From JBFXAM01 sp050184295 (GTDB taxonomy: Bacteria; Planctomycetota; Phycisphaerae; UBA1845; Fen-1342), in contig JBFXAM010000013.1 of NCBI GenBank assembly GCA_050184295.1, positions 1 to 57,320 on the forward strand: a DNA stretch of 57,320 nucleotides. The letters are read 5' to 3'. The translations under genes and the position numbers were made by a program. Of this stretch, positions 47,183 to 55,675 are shown piece by piece. The notes below the pieces were generated by a model. That model was given only the letters and a program-made list of their open reading frames with translations, was not told where the DNA came from and ran no database searches. Numbering within the stretch: position 1 is the stretch's first letter; each line of letters begins with the position of its first letter.

Positions 47183-50065
47183 ATGGATGTCCGGCGCCTG
47201 TCGCGTTGCGCCCGGTTTGTCGTCTCGAATCCGCGCGGGAAACGGCGACCGGACGCCGCGGTGTTCGTGCGCGCCGCCGGCGGAGTGCGGCGCGCCCGCG
47301 CGACGCGCCCGCTGCTTGCCGGCGCGTGGCTGGTCTGTGGCGTGGCGCTCGTGTCTGCCGCCACGCCGCGCTTCGCTGTCGATCGTCCGATTGATCTGCA
47401 ACATCTGCGGCTGGCGATGAGCGTCGATCTCGTGCAGCAGCGCGTCGACGCGGTCGCGACGCTCGATCTCAGCGCACTGCGCCGGGTCGCGAGCGTCACG
47501 CTCGACGCCCTCGACCTCGACGTGCACGGCGTGCGCGGCGACTTTGGCGACGAGACGCCTGCGGACTTGCGGTTCGTGAACACCGGTCGCGCCATCGAAA
47601 TCCTGCTGCCGCGCGAGTTCGAGCGCGGCGAGCGGCTGCGCGTCAGCGTCGACTACACGGTGACTCGGCCGACGACGGGGCTGCACTTCTACGCGCCCAG
47701 CGACGACGACCCGGACGCACCCTACCAGGTCTGGTCGCAGGGCGAGTCGATCGAAAACCGCGCGTGGATTCCCTGCTTCGACCATCCCGACGAGCGCTTC
47801 ACGAGCGAGCTCTTCGTCACCGCCGACGAGCGCTACAAGGTGCTCTCCAACGGCCGGCTCGTGTCGCGCAAGTCCGCCGACGGCTTCACCACCTGGCACT
47901 ATGCGCAGAATCAGTCTCACGTCGCTTATCTCGTCACACTCGTCGTGGGCGACTTTGCGATCATCGAAGAGTCGTGGCGCGGCATCCCCGTGCAGTACTG
48001 GGTTCCGCCGCGCCGCGTCGTCGACGTCGGGCCGACCTTCGGCCGCACGCGCGCCATGCTCGAGTTCTTCAGCGATCGGCTCGGCGTAGACTATCCTTGG
48101 GACAAGTATGCGCAGATCTGCTGTTACGACTACGGCGGCGGGATGGAGAACACCAGCGCCACCACGCTCGGCGAGAACACGCTGCGGTCGCGCCGCGCGC
48201 TGCTCGACGGCGACGCCGACGACCTGCTCGCCCACGAGCTCTTCCACCAATGGTGGGGCGATCTGCTGACGTGTCGCGACTGGGCCCACCTGTGGCTGAA
48301 CGAGGGCTTCGCCACCTACGGCGAGGTGCTCTGGTTCGAGCACGACCACGGCCCCGACCGCGCCGCGCTTGAGCTCTGGAGCATGTCCGAAAGCGCCCGG
48401 CGCGGCGGGCGCGCGCGCCCCATCGTCGACCGCTACTACAACCACGCCGACGACATGTTCGACGACCGCGCCTATCCGAAGGGCGGCTGGGTGCTCCACA
48501 TGCTGCGCTGTCAGCTCGGTGATGAGCTCTTCTTCAAGACGCTCCGCGAGTATGCCCAACGCCACGCGCACGCGTCGGTCGAGACAAGCGACCTGCGGCG
48601 CGCCGCCGAGGGCGTGTCGGGACGAAGTCTCGAACGGTTCTTTTACGACTGGACCGAGCGGCCGGGTCATCCGGTCGTCGAGGTGGAATATCGCTGGGAC
48701 CAGGAGCGCGGCGGCGCAGTCGTCGCGGTCAAACAGACCCCCGCCGAGCCGGCCGCACCCCGCCGCCGCGGCGGCGCCGACAAACCCCCGGAGCCCGCGG
48801 AAGACGCGGAGCGCCCGCCGTGGGAAGTCGCGCCGCCGCGCGAGCCGTTTCACTTTCCGCTGACACTCGAATTCCGCGTGCCCGGCGAGCCGGAGCCGGT
48901 GGTCGTGCGGCGGATGTTCACGACCGCGTCGGAGACCATCGTCGTGCCGCTCAGCGCGGCTCCAACGCTGTTCCGTGTGGACCCGGACCAGACGGTGCTG
49001 ATGGAGCTGCGCGAGACCAAACCGCGCGAACTCTGGCTGACACAGCTGAGGAGCGATCCGCACGTCGCGGGCCGGCTGCGAGCAATCGAATCGCTGAAGA
49101 AAGACGCCCCGCCGCAGGTGGTCGAGGCGCTCGCGGCCGCGCTTTCGCGCGAGCCGTTCTGGGGTGTGCAGAACGCGATCGCCGCGGTGCTCGGCGAACG
49201 GCGCGGGGATGCCGCACGCAACGCGCTGCTTGCCGCGATCGCGCCCGAGGACGAACCCACGCCGCCGCGCGACGCGGGTGTCGAACCCGCGCGAGCGGCC
49301 GTGCCGCGCATCCGTGCCTTGCGCGACCTCGCACACGGACAGCCGGCGGAAGACCGATCCGCGCGCCCGCCGGGATCACGGCTCGCAGATGCCCGCGCCC
49401 GGCGCGCCTGCGTCGAAGCGCTGGGTCGCTTTCGCGACGACGACCGGGTCGGCGCCGCGCTCCGCGCGCTCATCCGCGACGGCGACGAGAGCGAAGCCGT
49501 CGAGGCCGCCGCGCTCACCGCGTACGCGGCGCTCGAACCGCCGGACCTGCGATCCGTCGTCGCACCCGCGCTGACGCGCGACTCGCACCGCGAGCAGATT
49601 CGCAACGCCGCGCTCAACGCGTTCGCGCGGCTGCCCGCCCCGGAGGCGCTCGAGCTGCTGGCGGAGTGGACGACCGCCGATCGGCCGCGCGAGTGTCGCC
49701 GCACCGCGGTCGCGGCGCTCGCCCGCGCACTGACCCGCGAGCCGGTCGAAGCAGCGCTGGACGCGCGCGCGATCGAGTGCCTGCTCACCTGCACGGCCGG
49801 CGCCGACGCCCGGCTGCGCGCGGCGGCGGCGCAGGCGCTCGGCGATTTCGGCCAGCGCGCCGACGCGGCGATCCCTGCGCTGCAAACTGTCGCGGAGCGC
49901 GACCGCTCGGAGCGGGTCCGCAGGGCCGCCGAAGCCGCGCTCGACCGCATCCGCTCGGACGCGCCGCTGCGCCGTCAGTTTGACGAGCTGCGCGAGCAGT
50001 TGCGGTCGCTCCAACAGCAGAATCGCGACTTGCGCGGCAAGCTCGAGGCGATCGAACGCCGCTGA
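47183..50065 (+). CDS. M1-family metallopeptidase (aminopeptidase) with C-terminal HEAT repeats
   Basis: A 960-residue zinc metallopeptidase. The zinc motif is HELFH at 351-355, followed 18 residues later by E374 in NEGFATY, with the substrate-binding GGMEN (about 317) upstream. An N-terminal hydrophobic stretch (~LLAGAWLVCGVALVSA, about 44-59) after a basic region may be a signal peptide or anchor. From about residue 620 the chain changes to helical HEAT-like repeats (VVEALAAALSREPFWGVQNAIAAVLGE, then ALGRFRDDDRVGAALRALI and similar), and it ends in a short coiled coil (LREQLRSLQQQNRDLRGKLEAIE). GGAG at 47171-47174 favours ATG 47183 over TTG 47177. The peptidase role is secure; substrate is unknown. 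Confidence 0.9.
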   Translation: MDVRRLSRCARFVVSNPRGKRRPDAAVFVRAAGGVRRARATRPLLAGAWLVCGVALVSAATPRFAVDRPIDLQHLRLAMSVDLVQQRVDAVATLDLSALRRVASVTLDALDLDVHGVRGDFGDETPADLRFVNTGRAIEILLPREFERGERLRVSVDYTVTRPTTGLHFYAPSDDDPDAPYQVWSQGESIENRAWIPCFDHPDERFTSELFVTADERYKVLSNGRLVSRKSADGFTTWHYAQNQSHVAYLVTLVVGDFAIIEESWRGIPVQYWVPPRRVVDVGPTFGRTRAMLEFFSDRLGVDYPWDKYAQICCYDYGGGMENTSATTLGENTLRSRRALLDGDADDLLAHELFHQWWGDLLTCRDWAHLWLNEGFATYGEVLWFEHDHGPDRAALELWSMSESARRGGRARPIVDRYYNHADDMFDDRAYPKGGWVLHMLRCQLGDELFFKTLREYAQRHAHASVETSDLRRAAEGVSGRSLERFFYDWTERPGHPVVEVEYRWDQERGGAVVAVKQTPAEPAAPRRRGGADKPPEPAEDAERPPWEVAPPREPFHFPLTLEFRVPGEPEPVVVRRMFTTASETIVVPLSAAPTLFRVDPDQTVLMELRETKPRELWLTQLRSDPHVAGRLRAIESLKKDAPPQVVEALAAALSREPFWGVQNAIAAVLGERRGDAARNALLAAIAPEDEPTPPRDAGVEPARAAVPRIRALRDLAHGQPAEDRSARPPGSRLADARARRACVEALGRFRDDDRVGAALRALIRDGDESEAVEAAALTAYAALEPPDLRSVVAPALTRDSHREQIRNAALNAFARLPAPEALELLAEWTTADRPRECRRTAVAALARALTREPVEAALDARAIECLLTCTAGADARLRAAAAQALGDFGQRADAAIPALQTVAERDRSERVRRAAEAALDRIRSDAPLRRQFDELREQLRSLQQQNRDLRGKLEAIERR

Positions 50066-50135
50066 ACACGGATGTCGCATGACACGCCGCCCGCGGCACG
50101 AACCGCTCAGCGGGACATCGGGGTCCGGCCGGTGC

Positions 50136-51413
50136 TCAGCGCGGAAACGTCGGCCGCCGCGGGTAGTCGTCCCGGGCGCAGCGCTCCAGCTCGTCGCAGG
50201 CGACACTCGTTCCATCCTCGTGGCGCACATGCGCGCGCAGCGCCGCAGCCGCGGACTCCACCGCCGGGTCCGCCATCCGCACCAGCGCGTCGGCCAGCCG
50301 TGCGACGCTCAGCGCCGCGCGCGGCACGCAGTGCGCCACACCAAGCCGGTGGGCGTGCAGCGCATTGTGAAACTGGTCGTGCGCGTGGGGTACGACGACC
50401 GTGGGCCGCCCGGCTCGCAGCGCCTGCGCCGTCGAGCCGATCCCGCCGTGATGCACGATTACACCCGCGCGCGGAAAGAGCAGCGAAAACGGCACATAGT
50501 GCAGCGCGATGAGCGACGCCCCGAGCCCCGCTGGAACATTCGCGTCCTTGCCCACGAGCAATACGCCGCGCCGCCCGAGCCGCGCGCACGCGTCGGCCGC
50601 AACGTGATAAAAGTCGCCGGGGTTATGAACCGCCGCCGTGCCGAGTGCGAACACGACCGGCGGATCGCCCGCATCGAGAAAGCGCTCCAGCTCAATCGGC
50701 AACGTCGGGGTGCGGTCGCTGCGGTCGTAGCAGCAGAACCCGCACAATCGCGCCCGCGGCGGATCCCGATCCGTGGGCCCGCGAAAGTGCGGCGACCAGA
50801 GCCCGAGATTCGCGTCGCCGCCGAACCAGTCGGCGAGGAACGCGCTTTTCTCCGGTGGATAGCCGACGTCGCGTCGCAGCCGATTGATCCTGCGCCCGAA
50901 CCACGCCGCCGCGAGCGGCAGAAACGTACGGAACAGAAAACGCGCCCCGGCGCGGCGCAGCGCGCCGGGCCGCCGCTGCATCGGCGGCACAGGGTCGCTG
51001 CCGGAAAGCCACGTGAGCGGCGCCAATTGCGACTGCACGAACGGCAGGCGCAGCTCGTCGCAGAGCCAGCGTGTGCCAATGCAGATGTGATGCGAGAGAA
51101 CCACGTCCGGCCGGCGGGCGCACATGGCGCCGCGAAGCGCCGCGAGCGCGTCCGGCACGCACGCGAAGATCATGTCGAGCACGCGCCGCCCGCCGACGCG
51201 CGGGTGCATGAACTGCGGATCGTTCAGGATCCGCTCGAGCTCTATCTCGGGGTTCATCGCGAAGTGTTCGATGCCCGCCGCCTCGACATCCGCCCGAAAG
51301 TACGGATGCGCCGAAAGCGTGACCTCGTGTCCGCGGCGGCGGAGCGCCTGCCCGATCGCGAGGAATGGGTGCAGGTCGCCGTGCGAGCCGCCGGTGGTGA
51401 TCCAGATGTACAT
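50136..51413 (-). CDS. UGT/MGT-type glycosyltransferase (GT1-like)
   Basis: A 425-residue GT-B enzyme of the MGT-like (macroside/sterol glycosyltransferase) type. The N-terminus MYIWITTGGSHGDLHPFLAIGQALRRRGHEVTLSAHP is highly typical. The C-terminal donor site shows VVFALGTAAVH, ALHYVPFSLLFPRAGVIVHHGGIGSTAQALRAGRPTVVVPHAHDQFHNA, including the HHGGIGST and final D/Q of the family. The start at 51413 was selected to match the usual MRIxxTTxGSxGD beginning; an ATG at 51425 is possible. No biosynthetic partner genes are adjacent, so it may glycosylate a lipid or be part of detoxification. Confidence 0.88.
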   Translation of the reverse strand: MYIWITTGGSHGDLHPFLAIGQALRRRGHEVTLSAHPYFRADVEAAGIEHFAMNPEIELERILNDPQFMHPRVGGRRVLDMIFACVPDALAALRGAMCARRPDVVLSHHICIGTRWLCDELRLPFVQSQLAPLTWLSGSDPVPPMQRRPGALRRAGARFLFRTFLPLAAAWFGRRINRLRRDVGYPPEKSAFLADWFGGDANLGLWSPHFRGPTDRDPPRARLCGFCCYDRSDRTPTLPIELERFLDAGDPPVVFALGTAAVHNPGDFYHVAADACARLGRRGVLLVGKDANVPAGLGASLIALHYVPFSLLFPRAGVIVHHGGIGSTAQALRAGRPTVVVPHAHDQFHNALHAHRLGVAHCVPRAALSVARLADALVRMADPAVESAAAALRAHVRHEDGTSVACDELERCARDDYPRRPTFPR

Positions 51414-51752
51414 TCCGGGAATCATCGAGCGCCATGCACGGGTGGGGCAAGCGTCTCGCACGGCGCGGGTCGCATCCGGGTGCGGGACAGTCTTCGCGGG
51501 CGCGGAATATCGCCCCCAGCCGGGCCGCCTGAACCGTCACGCACCCCGTGACAGGGGCTGCGTGGGTGACAGCGACCGGCGCGTCGTTGCGAGTGTGCAT
51601 CCCGCGCGGGGGGACATCGGAGCCCGTGCGCCAAGCACGGGGCCCGGCCCGCCGCTTGCCGCGCTTGGTTCGGACGCACGCCGCTTGCCGCGCCGGGTTC
51701 ACACGTGCAGGGGAGGCAACCCGGATCAAGACGCACGGCACAGCGTGCTCAC
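51414..51752. other. Intergenic region of 339 nt without a supported gene
   Basis: Lies between two minus-strand genes. It contains a short direct repeat (CGCCGCTTGCCGCG type, twice between 51645 and 51695). No promoter or RNA gene was recognised. Confidence 0.35.
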
Positions 51753-52202
51753 TCACACGACCCGGCGCGAGTCGAGCAGAAGGCAGATCGGCCCGTCGTT
51801 GACGCTCTCCACCTGCATCGGAGCCGCAAAGCGACCGGTCGCGACCGTCAAGCCCGTCGCACGCAGGCCCGCCACAAGTTGCTCGATGCGCGGCTCCGCC
51901 AGCGTCCCCGGCGCCGACGACGCAAATGACGGGCGGCGCCCCTGCCGCGCGTCCGCCAGCACGGTGAACGCGCTGACGACGAGCACACCGCCGCCGAGGT
52001 CGAGCACAGAGCGGTTCAGTTTGCCGGTGTCGTCGTCAAAGATGCGCAAGTGGGGGATTTTTTCAGTCAGGTAGCGGACGTCTGCATCCGCGTCGTCGGG
52101 CGCGGCGGCGACATAGACGAGCAGGCCGCGCCCGATTCGGCCCACCGTTTCGTCGCCGACCACGACCGCCGCCCGCGCCACCCGTTGCACCACCGCGCGC
52201 AT
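51753..52202 (-). CDS. dtd: D-aminoacyl-tRNA deacylase
   Basis: Hydrolyses D-amino acids mischarged on tRNA. The chain starts MRAVVQRVARAAVVVGDETVGRIGRGLLVYVAAAPDDA, matching the family from the first residue, and shows YLTEKIPHLRIFDDDTGKLNRSVLDLGGGVLVVSAFTVLADARQGRRPSF and a closing MQVESVNDGPICLLLDS. The usual SQFTL motif appears as SAFTV, with Ala in place of the Gln. NDGPI replaces the more common NDGPV/T. The ATG at 52202 excludes an upstream extension to 52265 that runs into the dispersed repeat. Length 149 aa fits the family. Confidence 0.92.
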   Translation of the reverse strand: MRAVVQRVARAAVVVGDETVGRIGRGLLVYVAAAPDDADADVRYLTEKIPHLRIFDDDTGKLNRSVLDLGGGVLVVSAFTVLADARQGRRPSFASSAPGTLAEPRIEQLVAGLRATGLTVATGRFAAPMQVESVNDGPICLLLDSRRVV

Positions 52203-52238
52203 CGCCGACTCCGCGCCGTGCTGTGGCGACGGCAACAC

Positions 52239-52334
52239 ATCGTAATCCGTGAATGCGGAGCGCACCGTTGAGCCGCGGACTTCAGCCCGCGCGGATGTTC
52301 ATGACGCGGCGCGCCGCGGATTCGAGCATCGCGG
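52239..52334 (+). repeat. Dispersed ~96-bp repeat, copy B
   Basis: About 96 bp closely similar to copy A at 19825 (shared parts include ATCGTAATCC, AATGCGGAG, GCACCGTTGAGCCGCG, TTCAGCCCGCGCGGATGTT). Like copy A it lies directly downstream of a minus-strand gene, whose stop codon begins 2 nt beyond the repeat. Confidence 0.85.
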
Positions 52335-52335
52335 T

Positions 52336-52911
52336 TTAGTTGTCCTCGACGTCCTGAATGACCTGAAAGTCGATGCGGAAGCCGCCCGGCGCCGCCGGGT
52401 CAGCGTTGAACGTGAAGATGAGTGTATCGCCGCATGTGTAGTCGACACCCAGCAGCTTGTCGACGCCGGCGGCGGTTCCGTCGGTCGCGATCGCCGCAAG
52501 AGGCGAATTCTGCGGCGCGCTGGAGAAGTGCACGACATCGTCGAACGCGTCGGCGTCGAAGTTCGCACCCTCGTCGCCGTCGGTCTGGATCACGCGGTTG
52601 ATGAACTCCTGCGTGCCGACGACGGCGTTTCGGCGGCAAGTGACGTTCGTCGCGGCGCTGCTGGTCATGGCCTCGAGTCGCAGTTGCTGGAGCGAGGCCG
52701 GGCCGTCGGGCCGGTCCAGCGAATCGTACGTGCCGAACGAAAACGAGGCGCGTACGGAAGTGTTGTTGACGAATATGAACGTAATGTTGCCCGATCGCTC
52801 CTCGGTCAGATAGTTCACCGCGCTGCCACACCCGCCCATCAGGAGCGGCGTCGCAAGTCCAAGTAGGAGAGCGAGTTGCGGAACCGGGTGTCGGAAAGCG
52901 GCACGTGTCAT
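52336..52911 (-). CDS. Putative lipoprotein (191 aa)
   Basis: The N-terminus MTRAAFRHPVPQLALLLGLATPLLMGGC has the layout of a lipoprotein signal with a C at about residue 28 in GGCGS; the -3 to +1 box is MGGC, slightly off the usual L-x-G/A-C. The mature part shows SGNITFIFVNNTSVRASFSFGTYDSLDRP, four Cys in total after the lipobox region including NVTCRRN and YTCGDT, and a final FRIDFQVIQDVEDN. No named domain is recognised. The ATG at 52911 with GAGGTG upstream is preferred over a GTG at 52923. Confidence 0.72.
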   Translation of the reverse strand: MTRAAFRHPVPQLALLLGLATPLLMGGCGSAVNYLTEERSGNITFIFVNNTSVRASFSFGTYDSLDRPDGPASLQQLRLEAMTSSAATNVTCRRNAVVGTQEFINRVIQTDGDEGANFDADAFDDVVHFSSAPQNSPLAAIATDGTAAGVDKLLGVDYTCGDTLIFTFNADPAAPGGFRIDFQVIQDVEDN

Positions 52912-53040
52912 GCGGTCACCCACCTCGAGCCGGACCGAGCGCGGAGCCGGCGTTCTCGATTCTATCGGCTCGGTCGTCGCACCGAATGTTATCGTGACGG
53001 TCGAGGGTCGCCAATCGTCGCCCGGCGTCCGCAGGGCGGA
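52912..53040. other. Divergent intergenic region between two lipoprotein genes
   Basis: Part of a 330-nt gap. Apart from the promoter-like sequence at 53041-53068 nothing was recognised. Confidence 0.3.
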
Positions 53041-53068
53041 TTGACGGGCGCGTGGGGTTTCAAATAAT
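53041..53068 (+). promoter_or_regulatory. Possible promoter of the kelch lipoprotein gene
   Basis: TTGACG (53041-53046) and AATAAT (53063-53068) with a 16-nt spacer. This would give a long leader of about 165 nt before the ATG at 53242. Confidence 0.4.
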
Positions 53069-53241
53069 GGTCGCGGTGGAACTTGCGCGACGGCGGGCAG
53101 GGTCGGTCCAGCGCATCGGTCGGCGGGCGAGTTTCAGCAGACACCGGCGACCGCCTGCCGATAGACTTATCGGCTCAACCCCGCACCGCGCGGGCCGGTC
53201 GCCGGGCGGGGGCTTGGTTCTGTTGGAAGAGGTTTGGCGCC

Positions 53242-55590
53242 ATGCGGTTGAAGCTGCTCTCGTTGGCGGTGGTGATGCTGGCTGTGCTGGGCGCGACCTG
53301 TGTTCCGCTCATCGACAACACGCCCGCGACGCCCAACACGCCCGCCACCTCGCTGGCGGTCACTTTCGTCGAGCCTGCACGCGACCGCGCCGTGCCGCTG
53401 GGCACGCGCGTCACCATCCGCTGGCAGGCGATCAACACCAGCGCGACCGCCGGCATCGTCGAAATCCATGTCGAGTCACGGGCCGACCTCTCCAGGATCA
53501 CCCTCGCCGCCAACGTCTCGGTCCGCGGCACCACCGGCACCAACACGCTCGAATGGGACACCACCGGGCTCGCCGCCGGCGAGTACTCCATCCGCGGCGT
53601 CATCACCACCGGAGCGCAGACGCGCGAAGCCCTCGCCGGCGGACGCATCACCATCAACACGGCCCCGAGCTTCCGTTTCACCGAGCCCACCGCGCTCGTT
53701 ACGCTCATGCCGGCAGACACCACCACCATCGGGTGGAGCGTCAGCGACGACGCCGGCCGCGGACGCATCCGCCTCGGCGTCGACCCCGATCTGGATCACG
53801 GCAGCGGAAACGAGCTGTTCATCCTCCAGCGCGACCTCGCGTCCGGCGACCTCACCGACACCTTTAACTGGAACGGCAACGACACGGCCGGAACGCGCGT
53901 GCCCGAGAACACGTACAACCTCTTCGCGCTCGTCGAGGACGACATCAACCCGCTGGTCACCGCCGAGGGCCTCGCGCGCTTCGTCGTCGCACCTGCCGAT
54001 CCCGACGAGGACGTCACGCTCGGCGTCCGTCAGCCGTCGGCCGATTTCGAGTTCAACGCGTTTAGCCCCGATCTGCCCATCGAGATCGGCGTCAACGACA
54101 CGTCCGACGTGCTCATCGATCTGAAGATCGATCCCGACGAGAGCCGCACGAACGGCAACGAAATCACGATTCTGTCGCAGCGGCTCGTCGCGGCGGACAC
54201 GCCGACCGAGTCGTTCGACTGGAACGGTACGGACACGAGCAATGTCGCGGTGCCGGACGGCATCTACAACCTGGTCATTGTGGCGAACCGCGGCAGCGGC
54301 ACGCCGCAGACCGTCGCGAGCACGAACCTGCTCCTGGTGCGGATCAAGCCGGAAAACGCCCCGAGCCGCCAGACGTGGCAGCGGACCGGTACGACGTGGG
54401 CGCGGGTCTCCCCGGGCACGACCCCCGCGGCACGCCGCGATGCCGGCTTCGCGCACGATCGCGTCGCCCAGAATTCGGTGCTGTTCGGCGGATCGGTGGG
54501 CGGCACGCCCAACAACGAGACATGGACCTGGAACCGCTCGAACTGGACGCAGCGGAGCATCGCCGGTCCGCCGGCCGTGTTCGGCCATGCCATGACGTTT
54601 GATCGCGCGAACAACGTGGTGTTGCTCTTCGGCGGCACGGACGGCGTAGCGCCGATCGATCAAACTTGGACGTACAACGGCAGCGAATGGGCGCAGGAGC
54701 TCGCCGCGGGGCCGTCCGCACGCTTCTATCATGACCTGGACTTCGACGAGGAGCGCGGCGTCGTGGTGCTCTTCGGCGGCACGGACGGCGCGGCGCCCAA
54801 CAACGAGACCTGGGACTGGGACGGCGAAGCCTGGGTGCTCAAGAGCCCGGCGGCCGCTCCGTCGCCGCGCGAGCAGCATCGGCTGGCCTTTGACCAGGTG
54901 GCGAACGTGATGATGCTGTTCGGGGGACTGACCGCGACCGGCCTGAGCAACGAGACGTGGACGTTCGACGGAACCAACTGGACGCAACGCATGCCGGCGA
55001 ATTCGCCGATCGCGCGGCGCGGCCACGGAATGCGATACGACGAATCGCGCGGGCGGGTGGTGCTGTTCGGCGGCACGGACGGGCAACGACTCTTCAACGA
55101 CACGTGGGAATGGACTGGCGAGGACTGGGCGCTTCAGACCGAAAGCGTCGCTCCGCCGGCGCGCGAGGGATTCGCGTTCACCTACGACCGCTTCGGCGGC
55201 GGGCTACAGCTCTTCGGCGGGATCTCGGGGCTGCCGATCATCAGTCTTACGTCGCCGTCGGCGGCGCAAACGGTCGACCCCGGCAACTTCGTCGCCATCA
55301 ACTGGCGCGACGACGACCCGACCGGCGAAGCGACCGTGCGCGTCGTGGTGGACGACGACGCCAATCCGAGCGAAGTCACCGAGACCGGCGACGCCGAACT
55401 CGAGATTCTGGCCTCGCGGCCTGCCGGCCCGGACGGGGTGCAGGACACGTTCAGTTGGCAGGTGCCCGCGTCGCTCGACCCGGGAACCTATTTCATCTTC
55501 GCGTACATCGACCGCAACGGCGCCGCGCCGTTCGACAACCAGGCGATCGCAGGCGGCCGCGTCATCGTTCGCGACCCGGCCAACCCATAG
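53242..55590 (+). CDS. Lipoprotein with FlgD-like Ig modules, kelch beta-propeller and C-terminal Ig-like domain
   Basis: A 782-residue surface protein. The start MRLKLLSLAVVMLAVLGATC is a lipoprotein-type signal, though Thr before the Cys is unusual. Two FlgD-like modules are visible (DTFNWNGNDTAGTRVPENTYNL near 207 and SFDWNGTDTSNVAVPDGIYNL near 322). Residues ~410-665 hold about five kelch units, each with VVLLFGGTDG and NETWTWN/TWTYNG-type pairs, as in a galactose-oxidase-like propeller. A final Ig-like stretch (ISLTSPSAAQTVDPGNFVAINW) closes the protein. GAGG at 53229-53232 precedes the ATG by 9 nt. Binding or adhesion is likely; no catalytic residues can be assigned. Confidence 0.85.
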   Translation: MRLKLLSLAVVMLAVLGATCVPLIDNTPATPNTPATSLAVTFVEPARDRAVPLGTRVTIRWQAINTSATAGIVEIHVESRADLSRITLAANVSVRGTTGTNTLEWDTTGLAAGEYSIRGVITTGAQTREALAGGRITINTAPSFRFTEPTALVTLMPADTTTIGWSVSDDAGRGRIRLGVDPDLDHGSGNELFILQRDLASGDLTDTFNWNGNDTAGTRVPENTYNLFALVEDDINPLVTAEGLARFVVAPADPDEDVTLGVRQPSADFEFNAFSPDLPIEIGVNDTSDVLIDLKIDPDESRTNGNEITILSQRLVAADTPTESFDWNGTDTSNVAVPDGIYNLVIVANRGSGTPQTVASTNLLLVRIKPENAPSRQTWQRTGTTWARVSPGTTPAARRDAGFAHDRVAQNSVLFGGSVGGTPNNETWTWNRSNWTQRSIAGPPAVFGHAMTFDRANNVVLLFGGTDGVAPIDQTWTYNGSEWAQELAAGPSARFYHDLDFDEERGVVVLFGGTDGAAPNNETWDWDGEAWVLKSPAAAPSPREQHRLAFDQVANVMMLFGGLTATGLSNETWTFDGTNWTQRMPANSPIARRGHGMRYDESRGRVVLFGGTDGQRLFNDTWEWTGEDWALQTESVAPPAREGFAFTYDRFGGGLQLFGGISGLPIISLTSPSAAQTVDPGNFVAINWRDDDPTGEATVRVVVDDDANPSEVTETGDAELEILASRPAGPDGVQDTFSWQVPASLDPGTYFIFAYIDRNGAAPFDNQAIAGGRVIVRDPANP

Positions 55591-55675
55591 CGGCGCCGCG
55601 ACTCGCCGCAGTGTTTCCGCGTCTGGTCGCGGATCAGCGATCTGTGTTCGTGCACCAGGGAAACCCGCCGCAGCG

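Noticed and set aside
46925..49336. 803-residue minus-strand frame opposite the M1 peptidase
   Set aside because: Antisense to a gene with an intact zinc motif; no recognisable domain of its own.
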